DNA of 64,000 nucleotides from Acanthopleura granulata (GCA_016165875.1 JABBOT010000080.1:36989763-37053762); one strand, 5' to 3'. Numbered from the stretch's first letter, positions 1 through 11,076 are shown. A program made the numbers and translations. Notes: generated by a model not told the origin, from the sequence alone.

Positions 1-109
1 AAATGCTAAGTCATTTAAGTTTGAGGCATAACACCTGTCCCATGCAAAATATTGACACCACAAAGCAAACTACAGGTGTAGTACCTCACTGCATAATGGC
101 TATGGGAAA

Positions 110-1081
110 TATTCATGGTCACCTGACACATAATACTCACTGGCACTGATGTGCAGAAGGCATCAAAACAAGCAAGTTTCGTACAGTCACAATTTAAATA
201 CAAAACAATTACCACAGACTAAGACACTACATTGAAAAAATTCTCCAGAAATGCCTGAATATACAAGCATTATGGCAATCTCTACAATCTTTATTATTCA
301 CACACGTACTGTTATTTAACCTGTTTCACCTAATTCCTCCACCTTATAGGATCAGCTAGGATTGTTTTGAAATTTGATTATTATTTGAGGCTATTTTAGG
401 GCTATCATAATTATTATGAGCTTTTGGAATTATTTCTAAATGCTAAACATTACATGAAATACAGTACCTTTTTTCACATCTATTTTAAGCAAAGTAACAG
501 CACTTTTTTAAAAGCCTAAATATGCATTTTAGTCTAATTTGGATGTATAAAATCATTCTATTTTTCTACAAAAAATCAGAATCACACAGATGTAGAAACC
601 TGAAGGTTGTGTCAGTCTTTAGATGATGTCAGAACCACACATAAATCGCACTGGAATTGATGTGTAGATGGCATCAATACCTATCTTCTCATTCATGTAA
701 GATTCACACCGGTAAAACAAAGGAGAAAAACTCCAGGAATATGTAGGAAGTCCTGCATGCCCAAGTATACAGACATAGGTAGTCAAAAAGTCCCACAGAC
801 ACAAGTCAAAATTCCATGCACATGTACTTCATTTCTGTACAATGATTTTCAAACCAACATGAGGTTCATTTCTGTAGAATCCTCTTTTCACAAACATTTT
901 ACATGTGCTCATGAGCACAGTAACAGCACATTAAAGGAATCTCAACTTCATGACCGGGAAAGTTAGAAAATGTCTGAACAATCTATGTACAAGTACAGTG
1001 GTTCGTGTACAAACAACACAACTCAATACACACTTGTACACATAATTCTCACTGGAAATGATGTGTAAAGGACATCATCTA
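110..1081. repeat. Ancient long-period duplication (unit roughly 400-510 bp)
   Basis: The phrase CACTGGCACTGATGTGCAGA (from about 140) recurs in diverged form near 649 and 1048. A second marker, AGTAACAGCAC, is at 494-504 and 919-929 with the same order of surrounding words. This points to an old tandem duplication of a few hundred bases, now heavily diverged. No gene is seen in 1-3470; open frames there are short and unsupported. Confidence 0.4.
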
Positions 1082-3289
1082 CATTTATAAATAGGTAATC
1101 AAACAAGAACTTCTATCAAATTTTATTAACACGAAATAAACTATTAAAAACCTCAACACATTATGCATGTGACTTTGATGTTGTTATACAATGTTAAATA
1201 TTCTTGAATATCACAAAAAAATTACTATCATGTCTGACATGCCAGTTTTTGATCCCCTTCATGTTCACACATGTACAAGATCTAAATGCATACATGTAAA
1301 TCTTGGTTGAAAAAACAAAAGTACATGTGTTATATACTGTACCTACATGAATCTTGATTCCTCCAACTCCCTTTGAACTAATCCAAGGAAGTCTTAGATA
1401 TTAAAACACCAATAAAATACAAAAGTAGATGATAGGGTATGCAATTTGACTCTGAGATTCAAACACAAGTGAAAACTATCATCGCATTCAATGACAAAGT
1501 TTTTCAAAGTTATACTTAACCTGCCTACAGTTTGGGTTTCCTATGATAATATAACCCAAATATAAGTAATATACTATTCTGATTCAAAACAAATTGAATG
1601 TTTTAAGAAAAATAAACTACGCTTACATGTGGCAATAAATTCATATTTTGTCTAAGTACACATATTAAAGAGATTTTTTAACATGTATTTAACCTTACAC
1701 ACAAGAAGAGATAGTAAAAGCAAAAAATTTGATGTAAGGGTGCTGCTTAGCAATGTCTAAAAGTTTCAGGTTGTCATGGATACTGAAATGTTGGGACAAT
1801 ATTTCCAACACATTTGCAAGCCTCCGCACAATCCAGGGTCTAGTTAACTTCTGAGCCCTGATATCAGCTCCCATTTCTGGACAGATGTTTTGACTCAAAG
1901 TGTCAGAAATGTAGATGTTCATTACACAAGTGCTGGGTTATGGCATGTGTAGCATAAACACCTCAATGGGAGCGTTTAGTAAATATGAGAAATGTCAGGA
2001 CGTATTTCACATCAGATACGAACATTCACATTCATGGATTACAATTTGTTTGCTTTAACACTGATTTACTCCAAAGTAGCCAAGCCATACATCTACTGTA
2101 CATGTGTGACTTGCATGTACTGTAGAAAGTTATCATTTTAGGCATATTTTCATAAGGCTATTCATCAGATCTTGCACACATTTTAATAAATATATATAGG
2201 CCCATATATATTGAAGGAAGATTTTCAAAATTGATTCCAATTAAATTTAGGACATCACTGCAAAAAACACAGAATTCACACTTTACTGCCAATGCAGAAA
2301 GGTTCAAACAATGACATCAGTGTGTCTTTAGTTCACAATGGCCTCCATTAAATTCACTTGAGATCTTAAATCAGAAGTGGCCGTAACAAACTTTATCAAA
2401 AATATTTTTTTAAGTGAGTGTTCTACTCGTGAATATGCTACTTTCATACACATGGTTCTGTTGCCTTTATTCTTTTGTAACAGACTGTCTTACTTAAATG
2501 TAACAAAAAATATTCATCATAGGAAGGTCAGTTGTATAGCAGAGAAGCCAGATAGCTGGAGAGTGCAGAAAGGGCACTTGGTACACTTATACACCGGTAT
2601 TTTCACAAAGTTTTTTGCAAATGGGCTGAGTCAGCAATATTCCTGCACAAACAGCTACCTATATTTTATGTCAGGCTGGGGCTGCTGGCAACTGATATTA
2701 AGTTTGTATTTCCTCCTTCACAAAAAAGAAAAAGAAAAAATAAAAGGGCAGATTGAAAATGTGTTACAGGCTAGCCACTACACACATGCTACAGTTGTTA
2801 TATACTGACCTAACAGGCCTCTGACCAGTTTAACACTGACTAACAAGGTACAGTGTAGGAGTTAGCATTTCTCAAATTTAAGCTGTAAAAGTTTTAGAAT
2901 TACAAACACTAGCAATACTGTACATACTAGAGGTAGACAGCAGAGCTTCAGTAGAACATTACACAAACTGAAGACAGAGAGGTCAAATTGCATCACCTAC
3001 CAGAGAGTGAGGTCAAAACTGCAAGGTCAAACTGATGACCTGGGAGATGGGGGTGGGGCAGTGGGGTGTGACGGGCAGTACTGCAGAAGGTACTACAGCA
3101 CATTATATGCTGCATTCGATATAACAAACCACCTGTAGCCAGATCTGTACAAGTCACATAACCACTCCTAGGGCCAAGCTGCTGCAACACTGCATCAGGA
3201 GCATTTACAATAGTGATACACATCTTCATTGCATGCTGTCATGGATGTTGCCCTAAATGTTTCTGTTTTAAACACTGAGCCCCTGGAGT

Positions 3290-3430
3290 GGTCAGTGCCA
3301 TCACGTCATCATGGTGAAGTCCTCAAGTCGTCATGAACAAGTCCTCAAGTCATCATGAAGACCTGTCATCACACTGAAGTCATGACAGATGGGAGTCCAT
3401 CAGTTAGTCATCAGAGCGTCGTCACTGCAT
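3290..3430. repeat. Short degenerate GTCATCATGAAGTC-type repeat
   Basis: Several imperfect copies of a word like GTCATCATGGTGAAGTCCTC, spaced about 25-30 bp apart, lie just beyond the 3' end of the left-hand gene. Confidence 0.45.
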
Positions 3431-3474
3431 GAACAACGCATTTTCCTGGTGTTAACTGCAATCCAGGTTGTGGT

Positions 3475-3480
3475 TTTATT
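3475..3480 (-). terminator. Polyadenylation signal of the left-hand gene
   Basis: AATAAA on the minus strand lies 11 bases after the TAA stop. It is followed by AC-rich and then TG-rich sequence. It would give a very short 3' UTR. Confidence 0.5.
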
Positions 3481-3491
3481 GGAGTTGGCAA

Positions 3492-4696
3492 TTAAGCGTT
3501 GCAAGCTTCTTCATAACTCCTCCAAGGTGACAATACCTCTTCTGTAAGGTGGTCAATGAAAAACTTCGCTTTGCAAAGACCATCAATGAGCCTGTTTCTG
3601 CAAAATGGTAGACTTGGTGTTACATCTATCCCATCATGCAACACTCTGATGAAGTGCTTCCTATCGCCCAGACGACTTCTTTTCACCCAAATCTCAAAGG
3701 TTAGGCGATTAGCATATGATGGGGCCCTGTTTACTTTGAAACCGAGAGAAGTCAGCACTTGAGTGGAGAAGCCACTCTCACTGGAGTATAAATACATCTT
3801 CATGTCTGAATGTGATCCCTTTCTTGATTCTTTCTGGAGAAAGCTGAGAATTCTCTCCAGAAATGGGTAGCTTTGGAGTTTGGCATATGAACGAAACACA
3901 GTGTCCACTGAAAGATTTTGCCAATAGGCATCATTTTCCTCAATCAAGGTAGCTACGAGTGACGATTTCAAACAGTCCACACCGGCATTACAATAAAACC
4001 TCATACCCTGGCACGCTCGCAACAGCAGATTCTGTGAGATTTCCACCACAGATCCACACTGATGACCACAGTTTATTTTATCAGCCAGATGATTGGTTGA
4101 GGAATGGCCAGGTTTAAACATAAAGTGGCCCTTTTTCACAGCTCTGTCCACAGGTTCCTTCAAAACCTCTGTCTTCCGGCATCTGCAGGTCTGGTTTCCT
4201 TCACTCTGGCAAAAATTTTCTAACGTTTTATGGACCTTAAGGTTTTTAAAATCATTTGGCTCTACAAATCCCTGAGAAAACGCCATAGCTGTCTGGTAGT
4301 GAGATTCATCTGGTATGCTTAAAACATGAACAAGTGCAGAGCTTCTCCCCCTTGAACTGCTCTCCTGAAACTTTTCCTTGTAAGAGGTCTTCAAAAATTT
4401 TCCAAGAAGGATAAGCTGATGGACTCCATCTGGGAGTAATTGACCTGGCTGGCATGTTGCTCCCCATGGGTACAGGTCATACAGCTTAAAACCACCTCTG
4501 CTGTGTTGAGTTTTCTTGTAGGAGATCGATTCCTGCATGAAACGCCAAATCTCTGGAAAGCTTTTTGCTTTGTTGTCAAGGCGACAGCTATGGAGTGGAG
4601 CAGGAAGGCCTGAGGACGAAGACATCAATGACCTCTGACCTGGACTTAGCAGCAAATGGACTTGTACGAGAACATAGTTTTGTGATATTCCTTGAC
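3492..4696 (-). CDS. Exon 3 (main exon) of a PXYLP1-like pseudophosphatase
   Basis: This exon encodes about 400 residues of a histidine-acid-phosphatase fold and ends at a TAA. It matches the phosphatase at 61997-63210 along its whole length: LYPWGATC against LFPDRKNC, QTAMAF against QSAIAL, YANRLTFE against YASRLVFE, and SYEEACNA against TYEEACRA at the C-terminus. The acceptor is a pyrimidine-rich tract ending CTCCAG just before 4696, and the frame runs upstream of the first in-frame ATG through NYVLVQVH. The catalytic residues are lost. RHGDR is SPGQR at 4646-4632, the HD pair is ES at 3779-3774, and the two arginines of the VRST...RT segment are replaced. Cysteines and N-glycosylation sites (NQT, NLS) remain and the frame is unbroken, so a folded but inactive secreted or Golgi protein is the best reading. 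The predicted protein is about 538 residues; human PXYLP1 is about 480. The homology is certain; the inactivity is inferred from residues. Confidence 0.92.
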
Positions 4697-4997
4697 CTGG
4701 AGTAACAGAATGAAGTCAATTATACATGCAATTATGCCTCAAATACGACCAACAAGACTTAATAAATTTGATGCTTTGATATATTAGAACCTGATTTATT
4801 TCATTTATTTGATAGAGCGGTTGGAATTAAACCTCGTGTGCTTGCTTTATGAAGTTGCACACAAGTGAAATTACTGCAGGGCACACACAGTTGGCAGCTG
4901 TGATTGTCCAAATACCAGTGCTTTTGAAACAAATACGTCTGGAACAGTTCCTGACAAAGCCGTATCATTAAACTACAGATTCCTGTTGACTTCTCAC

Positions 4998-5207
4998 CTT
5001 CTTCACCTGATGGCCCAAAGTTACAGTACTGAGAAAGGCGGACATTTGACACAGTGCCCTCCACAGGAAAATCTACCAAGGCGCCAGGACTCCGCTTCTG
5101 CAAATGGCCGCCACGATGGATCAGTCGGCCAGTGTGTCTATCAGGTCCACAGGCCGAAATGGACAAACCTTTCCCCGAGCAGTCATCTGGGAGGCACAGA
5201 TACATCA
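4998..5207 (-). CDS. Exon 2 (end of anchor and stem) of the PXYLP1-like pseudophosphatase
   Basis: The exon is 210 bp, lies between a TTTTGTTTTAG acceptor and a GAAG|GTGAGAA donor, and enters and leaves in phase 1. It starts MYLCLPDD, the distal end of a membrane helix, continues through a low-conservation stem, and ends in RLSQYCNFGPSGEE. That end corresponds to SSRIAEYCN in the paralogous exon at 61108-61332. Its final G joins GT of exon 3 to make glycine, just as in the paralogue. The intron to exon 3 is only 301 bp. Reading past the donor gives an unrelated tail, so the longer open frame (4801-5235) is not coding beyond these limits. Confidence 0.86.
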
Positions 5208-6214
5208 CTAAAACAAAACAGAACAAATGTCCCACTTAACTACGCATTTACATCATACATAAAGGGGCACATCAGCTGTTTGGTTACTGATATGTATTTG
5301 TCTGACAGAAACTATCCTAAATGACCTAAAATTTCATCCATGACAAAATTGCTCTTTTTTCCTGATTCAGAGAACTGTGTTGCTGTTAGAATGGGGCTTA
5401 ATGGTTTGTTTAGACAACAGGATCATCTCCTAACACGAAAATGTAACCTAATATTTTGTGACATCAATTTGCCTCTAAAAGTACACTTTTTCGAATGAAA
5501 TTTTAGGTCATTCAGGGTTCCCGAGAAGAAAAATTTAACACTTTAAAGTTAAGGGTAGACATTACCAAAATATAGACCCAAGATTATTACGCCGAAAGAA
5601 AAAGTGCACAGCCACACCATCTGTTTATCTGCTGATCTATTCAGACCAATATACACTGGCTTGCAGTGTCATGACCCTGGCAGACAATATATGGTTAAAT
5701 CATGCCATTCACAGCCAGAATCTCTGTACCGTATTCCACATATATATCCATGTCTATCCTACCACGATGACAAGATAAAAAACAATCCTGTACATGATCT
5801 CACTCACCACTACATTTGTTTCCACTTAATAACTCAATAACTGATGAAATCTTATTTTATACAAGGATACCTGTGGATCTTAAACCTATCGCAGTACATT
5901 ATGATGTATTCATCAGCTTAACATCTGTCCAAGATGGCCATAGAGGTAAGTCAGGAGGAGCATAAAAGTTGAAATAAGACACATGTATTCTAAAATGATG
6001 TGGATAATTGGCTTTAAGTCCTCTAAATTTTAATGACGTCATCTCAGTAATGTCAGGATGTCTGAGTGAATCTAATGATTTAAAAAAAAAAAAAAAATAC
6101 AAAAAATAAAACAGCACTGTTAAATGTGGATTACAGATAACCTGCTAAAAGGCATCACACAACAGCAATGCTAATACGGATCAAAGATAACCTGCATAAA
6201 GCCATCACACAACA

Positions 6215-6290
6215 ATGCTGACCGTCTTGGTGGCCTGGTGATCAGTGTCGATCTTGACGTCAAATCCAGAGCATAAAACCCTCCCAAACT
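6215..6290 (+). mobile_element. SINE family B, internally deleted relic
   Basis: The head CGTCTTGGTGGCCTGGTG joins almost directly to a tail-like GAGCATAAAACCC. It begins at the same point of the same variant host unit as the copy at 6646, which points to duplication of the SINE-bearing unit. Confidence 0.65.
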
Positions 6291-6645
6291 GGCCATGCTA
6301 ATGTGGATCACAGATATTCTGTGTAAAGGCCTCACGCAACTGCAGTGCCGATGTGGATCACAAATAACCTGGACAAAACTCTCACAAAACAGCAATGCTC
6401 ATGTGAATCACAGATAACCTGGATAAAACCCTCACAAAGCAGCAATGCTAATGTGGATCACAGATAACCTGGATAAAACCCTCACAAAACAGCAATGCTC
6501 ATGTGGATCACAGATAACCTGGATAAAACCCTCACAAAACAGCAATGCTCATGTGGATCACAGATAACCTGGATAAAACCCTCACAAAACAGCAATGCTA
6601 ATGTGGATCACAGATAACCTGCACAAAGCCATCACACAACAATGT

Positions 6646-6992
6646 TGACTGCCTTGGTGGCCTGGTGGTTAAAGCGTCCGCCTTGAGGTTGAGAGATCCG
6701 GGATCAATCCCGACTCGGGTCATGCCAAACTTTCAGAAAATGGCACTTGTTCCAGCCTTGCTTGGTGCTCAGTATTGAGAGGTTAGAACAAGGAAACATG
6801 ACTGGTCGGCCTGGTATCAGTATAATGGGTGGGTGTCCAGCCAGCTGTCTTCTGCAAGATGCTCTAGTGGCGGTAGCACTTTGGTGGCATGGACTTGCCC
6901 TGCCGCAAGGAGAGACAGCATATCATTCTAAGGACTCCTTGTCATAATAACTGAAATACTGTTGAGCATGAAGTAAAACCCAAGCATACCAG
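6646..6992 (+). mobile_element. SINE family B, full-length copy inside the 50-bp array
   Basis: It has a tRNA-like head with an A-box-like TGGCCTGGTGGTTAAAGCG and a B-box-like GGATCAATCC (6701-6710). A body containing TCAGTATAATGGGTGGGTG follows, and then the end AAAACCCAAGCATACC. It is flanked by CAACAATGT on both sides (6637-6645 and 6993-7001). This can be a target-site duplication, although the host unit already contains similar sequence. Related copies are at 10739-11075 and 45395-45690. It has no protein-coding capacity. Confidence 0.85.
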
Positions 6993-7739
6993 CAACAATG
7001 TGAATGGGGATCACAGATAAGATGTATAAAGCCTTCCCACAACAATGTCCATGTGGAAAACAGATAACTTGCATAAAGCTTTCACAACAGCACTGCCAAT
7101 GTGGAAAACAGCTCACCTGTATACAACCCTCACAAACAGCAATGCTAAAGTGGATCACATGCAACCTGGATAAAACCCTCACAAAGCAGCAATGCTAATG
7201 TGAACCACAGATAACCTGGATAAAACCCTCACAAAATAGCAATGCTAATGTGGATCACATACAACCTGGATAAAACTCTCACAAAACAGCAATGCTAAGG
7301 TGGATCACCGATAACCTGGATAAAACCCTCACAAAACAGGAACGCTAATGTGAACCACAGAAAACCAGGATAAAACTCTCACAAAACAGCAATGCTAATG
7401 TGGATCACAGATAACCTGCATAAAACCCTCACAAAACAGGAACGCTAATGTGAACCACAGAAAACCAGGATAAAACTCTCACAAAACAGAAATGCCAAGG
7501 TGGATCACAAATAACCTGGATAAAACTCTCACAAAACAGCAATGCCAATGTGAACCACAGATAACCTGGATAAAACCCTAACAAAACAGCAATGCTAATG
7601 TGGATCACCTACAAATGGATGACAAATGGTATGCTCACGCATAAAGGTGAAGCTATTCACATGGATTATGGACTATACATGGATAACCTGATCAAACAGT
7701 GATACTATCCAGCTTGTTTACATGTAAAGCTCAATTTAA

Positions 7740-8880
7740 ACTACACACATAAAAATGATGAATGATGATGAGGACTTCTCAAGGTGACTTCTCATTGCTT
7801 TGTCACTTGTCATTTTTCCTACATGATAAGTGAAATCTTTCTACAATGAAGCAGTCTCTGCACGCTTCATTGCTCAAGCTAAAGTACATCTATCTGTTAT
7901 TCACATCTTAAGAGAATTTAACATAACAGTACATACAGAGCCTGTTGTCCCGGCACCTGAACATTTCCAAAATAACTACTTACACACAGCTTAATACACA
8001 AGGAAACATTCAGAGATTTGAACTCAATCTGATAATCATTTTCCAAGATGCATCTACATGTAAGATGTAACTTTTGAAAAACGTACGCTGTAACACATGC
8101 AAAATTTTTAACAACTACTGAGCTGCATCAGTTAACCAACCAGTGATACTGTTAGAACACACATGGTTTGTTCATTTCAAAGGCATTAAATACATCGTGT
8201 TTCACAGTGAGTGCTCATCAAGTCTAACGATCACAATGACACCTTATCCTGTGCTTCAAGAGGAAATGCTAGAGATGTATATCACATGACACCTCCTGTG
8301 AAGGCTAGCATACAACTCCGCTGCTTGTATGGAAACAGTCAAAACCAGGATTCAATTCAGTGCCTTCATGATTCAAGGTCACTCCTCACACCTTTCATCA
8401 AGGTCAGCTCAAGGTTAAGGTCACAGAGGAACACGAACGGGTCAAATGGGTGGACAGTAACTACTAGGGAGAGATTCACATTTCAGTGAAACTTGACTCA
8501 TTACCGAAATCAGAAGTTGTTAAGATTGAAAATAACTATGGTTACACATGTAATTAACTATATGCATGACTCTTATTTCCATGCAGCAGTGTATCTGGCA
8601 CATGTAATGAGCCAGGAGCACGGATAGGTGACCCGACAAGGAGGGGCGGCTACTCTTTGCACAGAGGAGACATATTCGCAGCATTTGGGCGCTGTGGTGA
8701 ATAACTACACCTTAAAAGGCAGTGTAAGACATAGCTTTAATGACACCAGGCTTTATCTTAAAAACTGTTTGCCCCCTGGATTCTTTCCATTATGTTTACA
8801 CAGGGATCCGTGTCTAACAGCTAGGTCACATGCCCCATTTTGCTCTGTAGCTCTCCATCTTCAATGTACTGTATTTACAA
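7740..8880. other. Unique intronic sequence, nothing recognised
   Basis: Within intron 1 of the left-hand gene, between the minisatellite and the fold-back element. No repeat array, SINE or convincing exon was seen. Confidence 0.5.
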
Positions 8881-8911
8881 AGGAGAGCTGCAGCTCTGTT
8901 GGGGGGGGGGG

Positions 8912-9105
8912 TATGGGGCGCCATATGTGTCACTTTCTCATTTACACACATTTACATATCTTTAACTTTTCACCTTCATTTTTTTGAAATTGGTGGAAAA
9001 AATGCAATTTTTTTTGCACCGATTTCCATTTGAAAATTGAGGGTGAAAAGTTAAAGATACGTAAATAATGTAGGTAAATCCGAAAGTGACACATAGTGCC
9101 CCATA
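8912..9105. mobile_element. Fold-back (MITE-like) inverted repeat
   Basis: Two imperfect arms of about 90 bp face each other around 9005. The left arm runs TATGGGGCGCC, GTGTCACTTTC, ATATCTTTAACTTTTCACC. The reverse complement of the right arm runs TATGGGGCAC, GTGTCACTTTC, GTATCTTTAACTTTTCACCC. There is no coding sequence. Guanine runs flank both ends. It lies in intron 1 of the left-hand gene. A non-autonomous DNA transposon is the likely origin, but no clear target-site duplication was found. Confidence 0.7.
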
Positions 9106-9258
9106 GGGGGCTCTGTCCTAGACTGTCTTAAATAAGGCCTTCAGGGCATTAATATGGATCATGTGAGATTATGGATGTAACTGTATGGTTGAGTACTGAA
9201 TTAGAAGAATTAGATCTAATACTTCATATGCTTTACATTATCGTTTACTTATGTATCT

Positions 9259-9303
9259 CACTGGTGTTCTACGTTGTACCCAGGAATATTTCACTCACAC
9301 GAA
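9259..9303 (-). mobile_element. SINE family A, tail fragment
   Basis: The minus strand reads GTGAGTGAAATATTCCTGGG followed by TACAACGTAGAACACCAG. It matches the 3' third of family A. Confidence 0.5.
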
Positions 9304-9515
9304 AACCAGACCTGCATGGAGTTAACAAAAACTGGATACAGACACAAATTTCTTGTATGTTAAACCTTCATGTTATCTTTCAGCTCAATCAATCAATCAT
9401 GTAGCGCGTTCTGGAATGTAACAGGGAAGTTACAAATAAAAATGAAACTAAATGAAAACCTACATGCTAAATTTAGTGTGTTTTCGATAGCAATTTGTAC
9501 TTTTGAAAGTCTTAC

Positions 9516-9717
9516 CAAACGTGCAGCAAATCCCTAGTAATGCTGTAAGCAAAATTTTCAAAGGACATCGGATGCGCTTGGATGCGCCGTTCGGTGATTC
9601 GGTTACGATGCCGGTCTCACCACCTCCCCGGCAGGACGATCCGTCATCCAGCGCGACAGAGAAATCGGCGCTTCTCGCGTCCCCGGCTCTCTGATGCGAA
9701 CCAACACGTCCCAGCAT
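9516..9717 (-). CDS. Proposed exon 1 (cytosolic tail and membrane anchor) of the pseudophosphatase
   Basis: This CpG-rich open frame ends in RIRCPLKILLTALLG and a strong donor, TTTG|GTAAGA. It leaves one base, which joins TG of exon 2 to give valine. The join makes one continuous hydrophobic helix, ILLTALLGICCTFVMYLCL, preceded by basic residues, as expected of a type II Golgi anchor. That independent fit of phase and hydrophobicity is the main evidence. The chosen ATG (9717-9715, A at -3) gives about 50 cytosolic residues. An in-frame ATG at 9771 would add 18 more. The tail is much longer than the roughly six residues of human PXYLP1, so the true start is uncertain. The intron to exon 2 is about 4.3 kb and contains the 50-bp minisatellite, a SINE and a fold-back element. 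Confidence 0.7.
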
Positions 9718-9867
9718 CCTTCCCCCGACCTCTAGCAAGCTGAAGCTCCCTAACTCTGATGTTCGACACATGTCTTTCTGTAGTAAATGTCAAACAATTG
9801 GTTGTTATGCAACCAAACTTGGTGGTTTCTAATTTCGTCGGGTTTCGTGAGCTATTGTCAGTTGAGA
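9718..9867. promoter_or_regulatory. Putative bidirectional promoter
   Basis: About 150 bp separate the minus-strand start codon at 9717 from a plus-strand ATG at 9868. The surrounding 9560-10100 is the most CpG-rich stretch of the left half of the window. Inside lie a CCAAT box (ATTGG at 9797-9801) and a perfect inverted repeat, GGTTG-TTATG-CAACC at 9800-9814, which resembles an RFX X-box half-site pair. No TATA box is evident. The promoter role is inferred from position and composition. Confidence 0.5.
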
Positions 9868-9976
9868 ATGGCGGCTGCAAAAAGCACTACCATGAAACCA
9901 AGTCTCGATAGTAACAGGGCGGCGAAATCAGCGAGTAGCACAGCTTTTACAGCTTTTCAGGGGAAGAAGGAAGGGT
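9868..9976 (+). CDS. Candidate first coding exon of an unidentified divergent gene
   Basis: ATGGCGGCTGC gives a strong start context (MAAAKSTT). It is followed by 36 open codons rich in Lys, Ser and Ala, up to GGGT|GTAAGT, a consensus donor that leaves the frame in phase 1. The product is not recognised, there is no signal peptide or membrane segment, and no downstream exon can be assigned with confidence. The exon is phase-compatible with 61108-61332, so it could be a distant alternative 5' exon of the right-hand phosphatase. The lack of an anchor makes that less likely than a separate gene. Confidence 0.45.
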
Positions 9977-10579
9977 GTAAGTAGTTCGACACATCTTCCA
10001 GGTCAAAAAACGATGTCCTTCGAGCGAAAACAATTCTTACAGCGACAACGGACTGCTCTCATGCTGTCAGGCTTGTCCAATCCCACGTGTTTTTGTCGAG
10101 GCGATGGAGGATCTCTCCTGTTTGTCCAATCAAATCTCGTGATTCTGTCCGACGAGATTAATGACTTGAAAATTGACTGAAGCCATTTTGCGTAGTGATA
10201 TATGGGTCCTATAAAGCCATGCAGTTTTGGTCGGAAAAGAAACCTGGTCATAAATTTGTCACAAAATTCAAGAAAAACATTGCAGAGTACAATTTAATTA
10301 AAGTAAACAGAAAGCCACTAGATAATCTATAGAACACATCACACATAATTTATATGCACTAATGTATACCATGGGATTTCCGTTGCTGAACTTGAAAATA
10401 GTGCGCCACGATTCCAGAGTGCATTAAACAGGAATTGTTGAACATGAAGTGTGTGCCGAATGTTCAGGTCACCTGATACACAGTACACAGGCTCGGCTTC
10501 AGTTCACAGTGATTCCTGGGTGAGTTATTTGTTCAATATGATAGTTTTCCTGGAGCAGTAAACTTGGTTTCGTACACAC

Positions 10580-10582
10580 AAA

Positions 10583-10621
<39 letters not shown>

Positions 10622-10623
10622 AA
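10580..10623. repeat. (AAAT)n microsatellite
   Basis: An uninterrupted run of about eleven AAAT units; it could be the eroded tail of a SINE. Confidence 0.95.
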
Positions 10624-10738
10624 CTTCACTGTTGTTTTGTTTCCTTTTTCTTTCATCTAACAGTGTATATGCATGGTGCATCAGTGATTTGATTGCTGAG
10701 GTGACATGTACACCCGAATTATGTATATTTACATGTAT

Positions 10739-11075
10739 GTATGCTTGGGTTTAACGTCGAACTCAACAGTTTTTCGGTCTTATGACGACTAGGAGTTCTT
10801 TGAATGTAGATATTCTGTGTCTCCTTCTGCCAGAGCTCACACATGCCGTCAAAGTGCTGTCGCCCGTGCAGCATTATGCCGAAGACACCAGACGTGACAT
10901 CCCATCCATTCACATTATACTGACGCCGGACCGACCAGCCCTTCTCCCTTGCTCTAACCTCTCAGTGCCGAGAACCAAGCGAGGTAGTATTTTTAAAGTC
11001 TTTCGTATGACCTGATCCGGGGTTGATCCGGACGTGAGGCGGATGCTCTGACAACCAGGCCACCGAGGCGGTCGC
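10739..11075 (-). mobile_element. SINE family B, full-length copy
   Basis: Read on the minus strand it starts CGCCTCGGTGGCCTGGTTG, carries GGATCAACCCCGGATC and TCAGTATAATG, and ends AAACCCAAGCATAC. It aligns throughout with 6646-6992. It retains many CpGs, which suggests it is the youngest of the three copies. Confidence 0.85.
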
Positions 11076-11076
11076 C

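Larger units (their letters stand above)
6121..7612. repeat. 50-bp minisatellite, interrupted by a SINE
   Basis: The unit reads ATGTGGATCACAGATAACCT, then GGATAAAACCCTCACAAAAC, then AGCAATGCTA. Roughly 22 units lie in two blocks, 6121-6645 and 6993-7612, inside intron 1 of the left-hand gene. Units closest to the SINE carry a shared variant (CCTGCATAAAGCCATCACAC). Confidence 0.92.

Noticed and set aside
2377..2808. 143-codon open frame
   Set aside because: No recognisable motif, low-complexity Lys/Glu end, no splice or promoter context; likely chance.
4801..4997. Open frame continuing past exon 2 of the left-hand gene
   Set aside because: It lies beyond a strong donor (GAAG|GTGAGAA) and has no counterpart in the paralogue.
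10719..10913. 64-codon minus-strand frame similar to one at 45411-45623
   Set aside because: The similarity arises because both lie in SINE family B copies; this is not a protein family.
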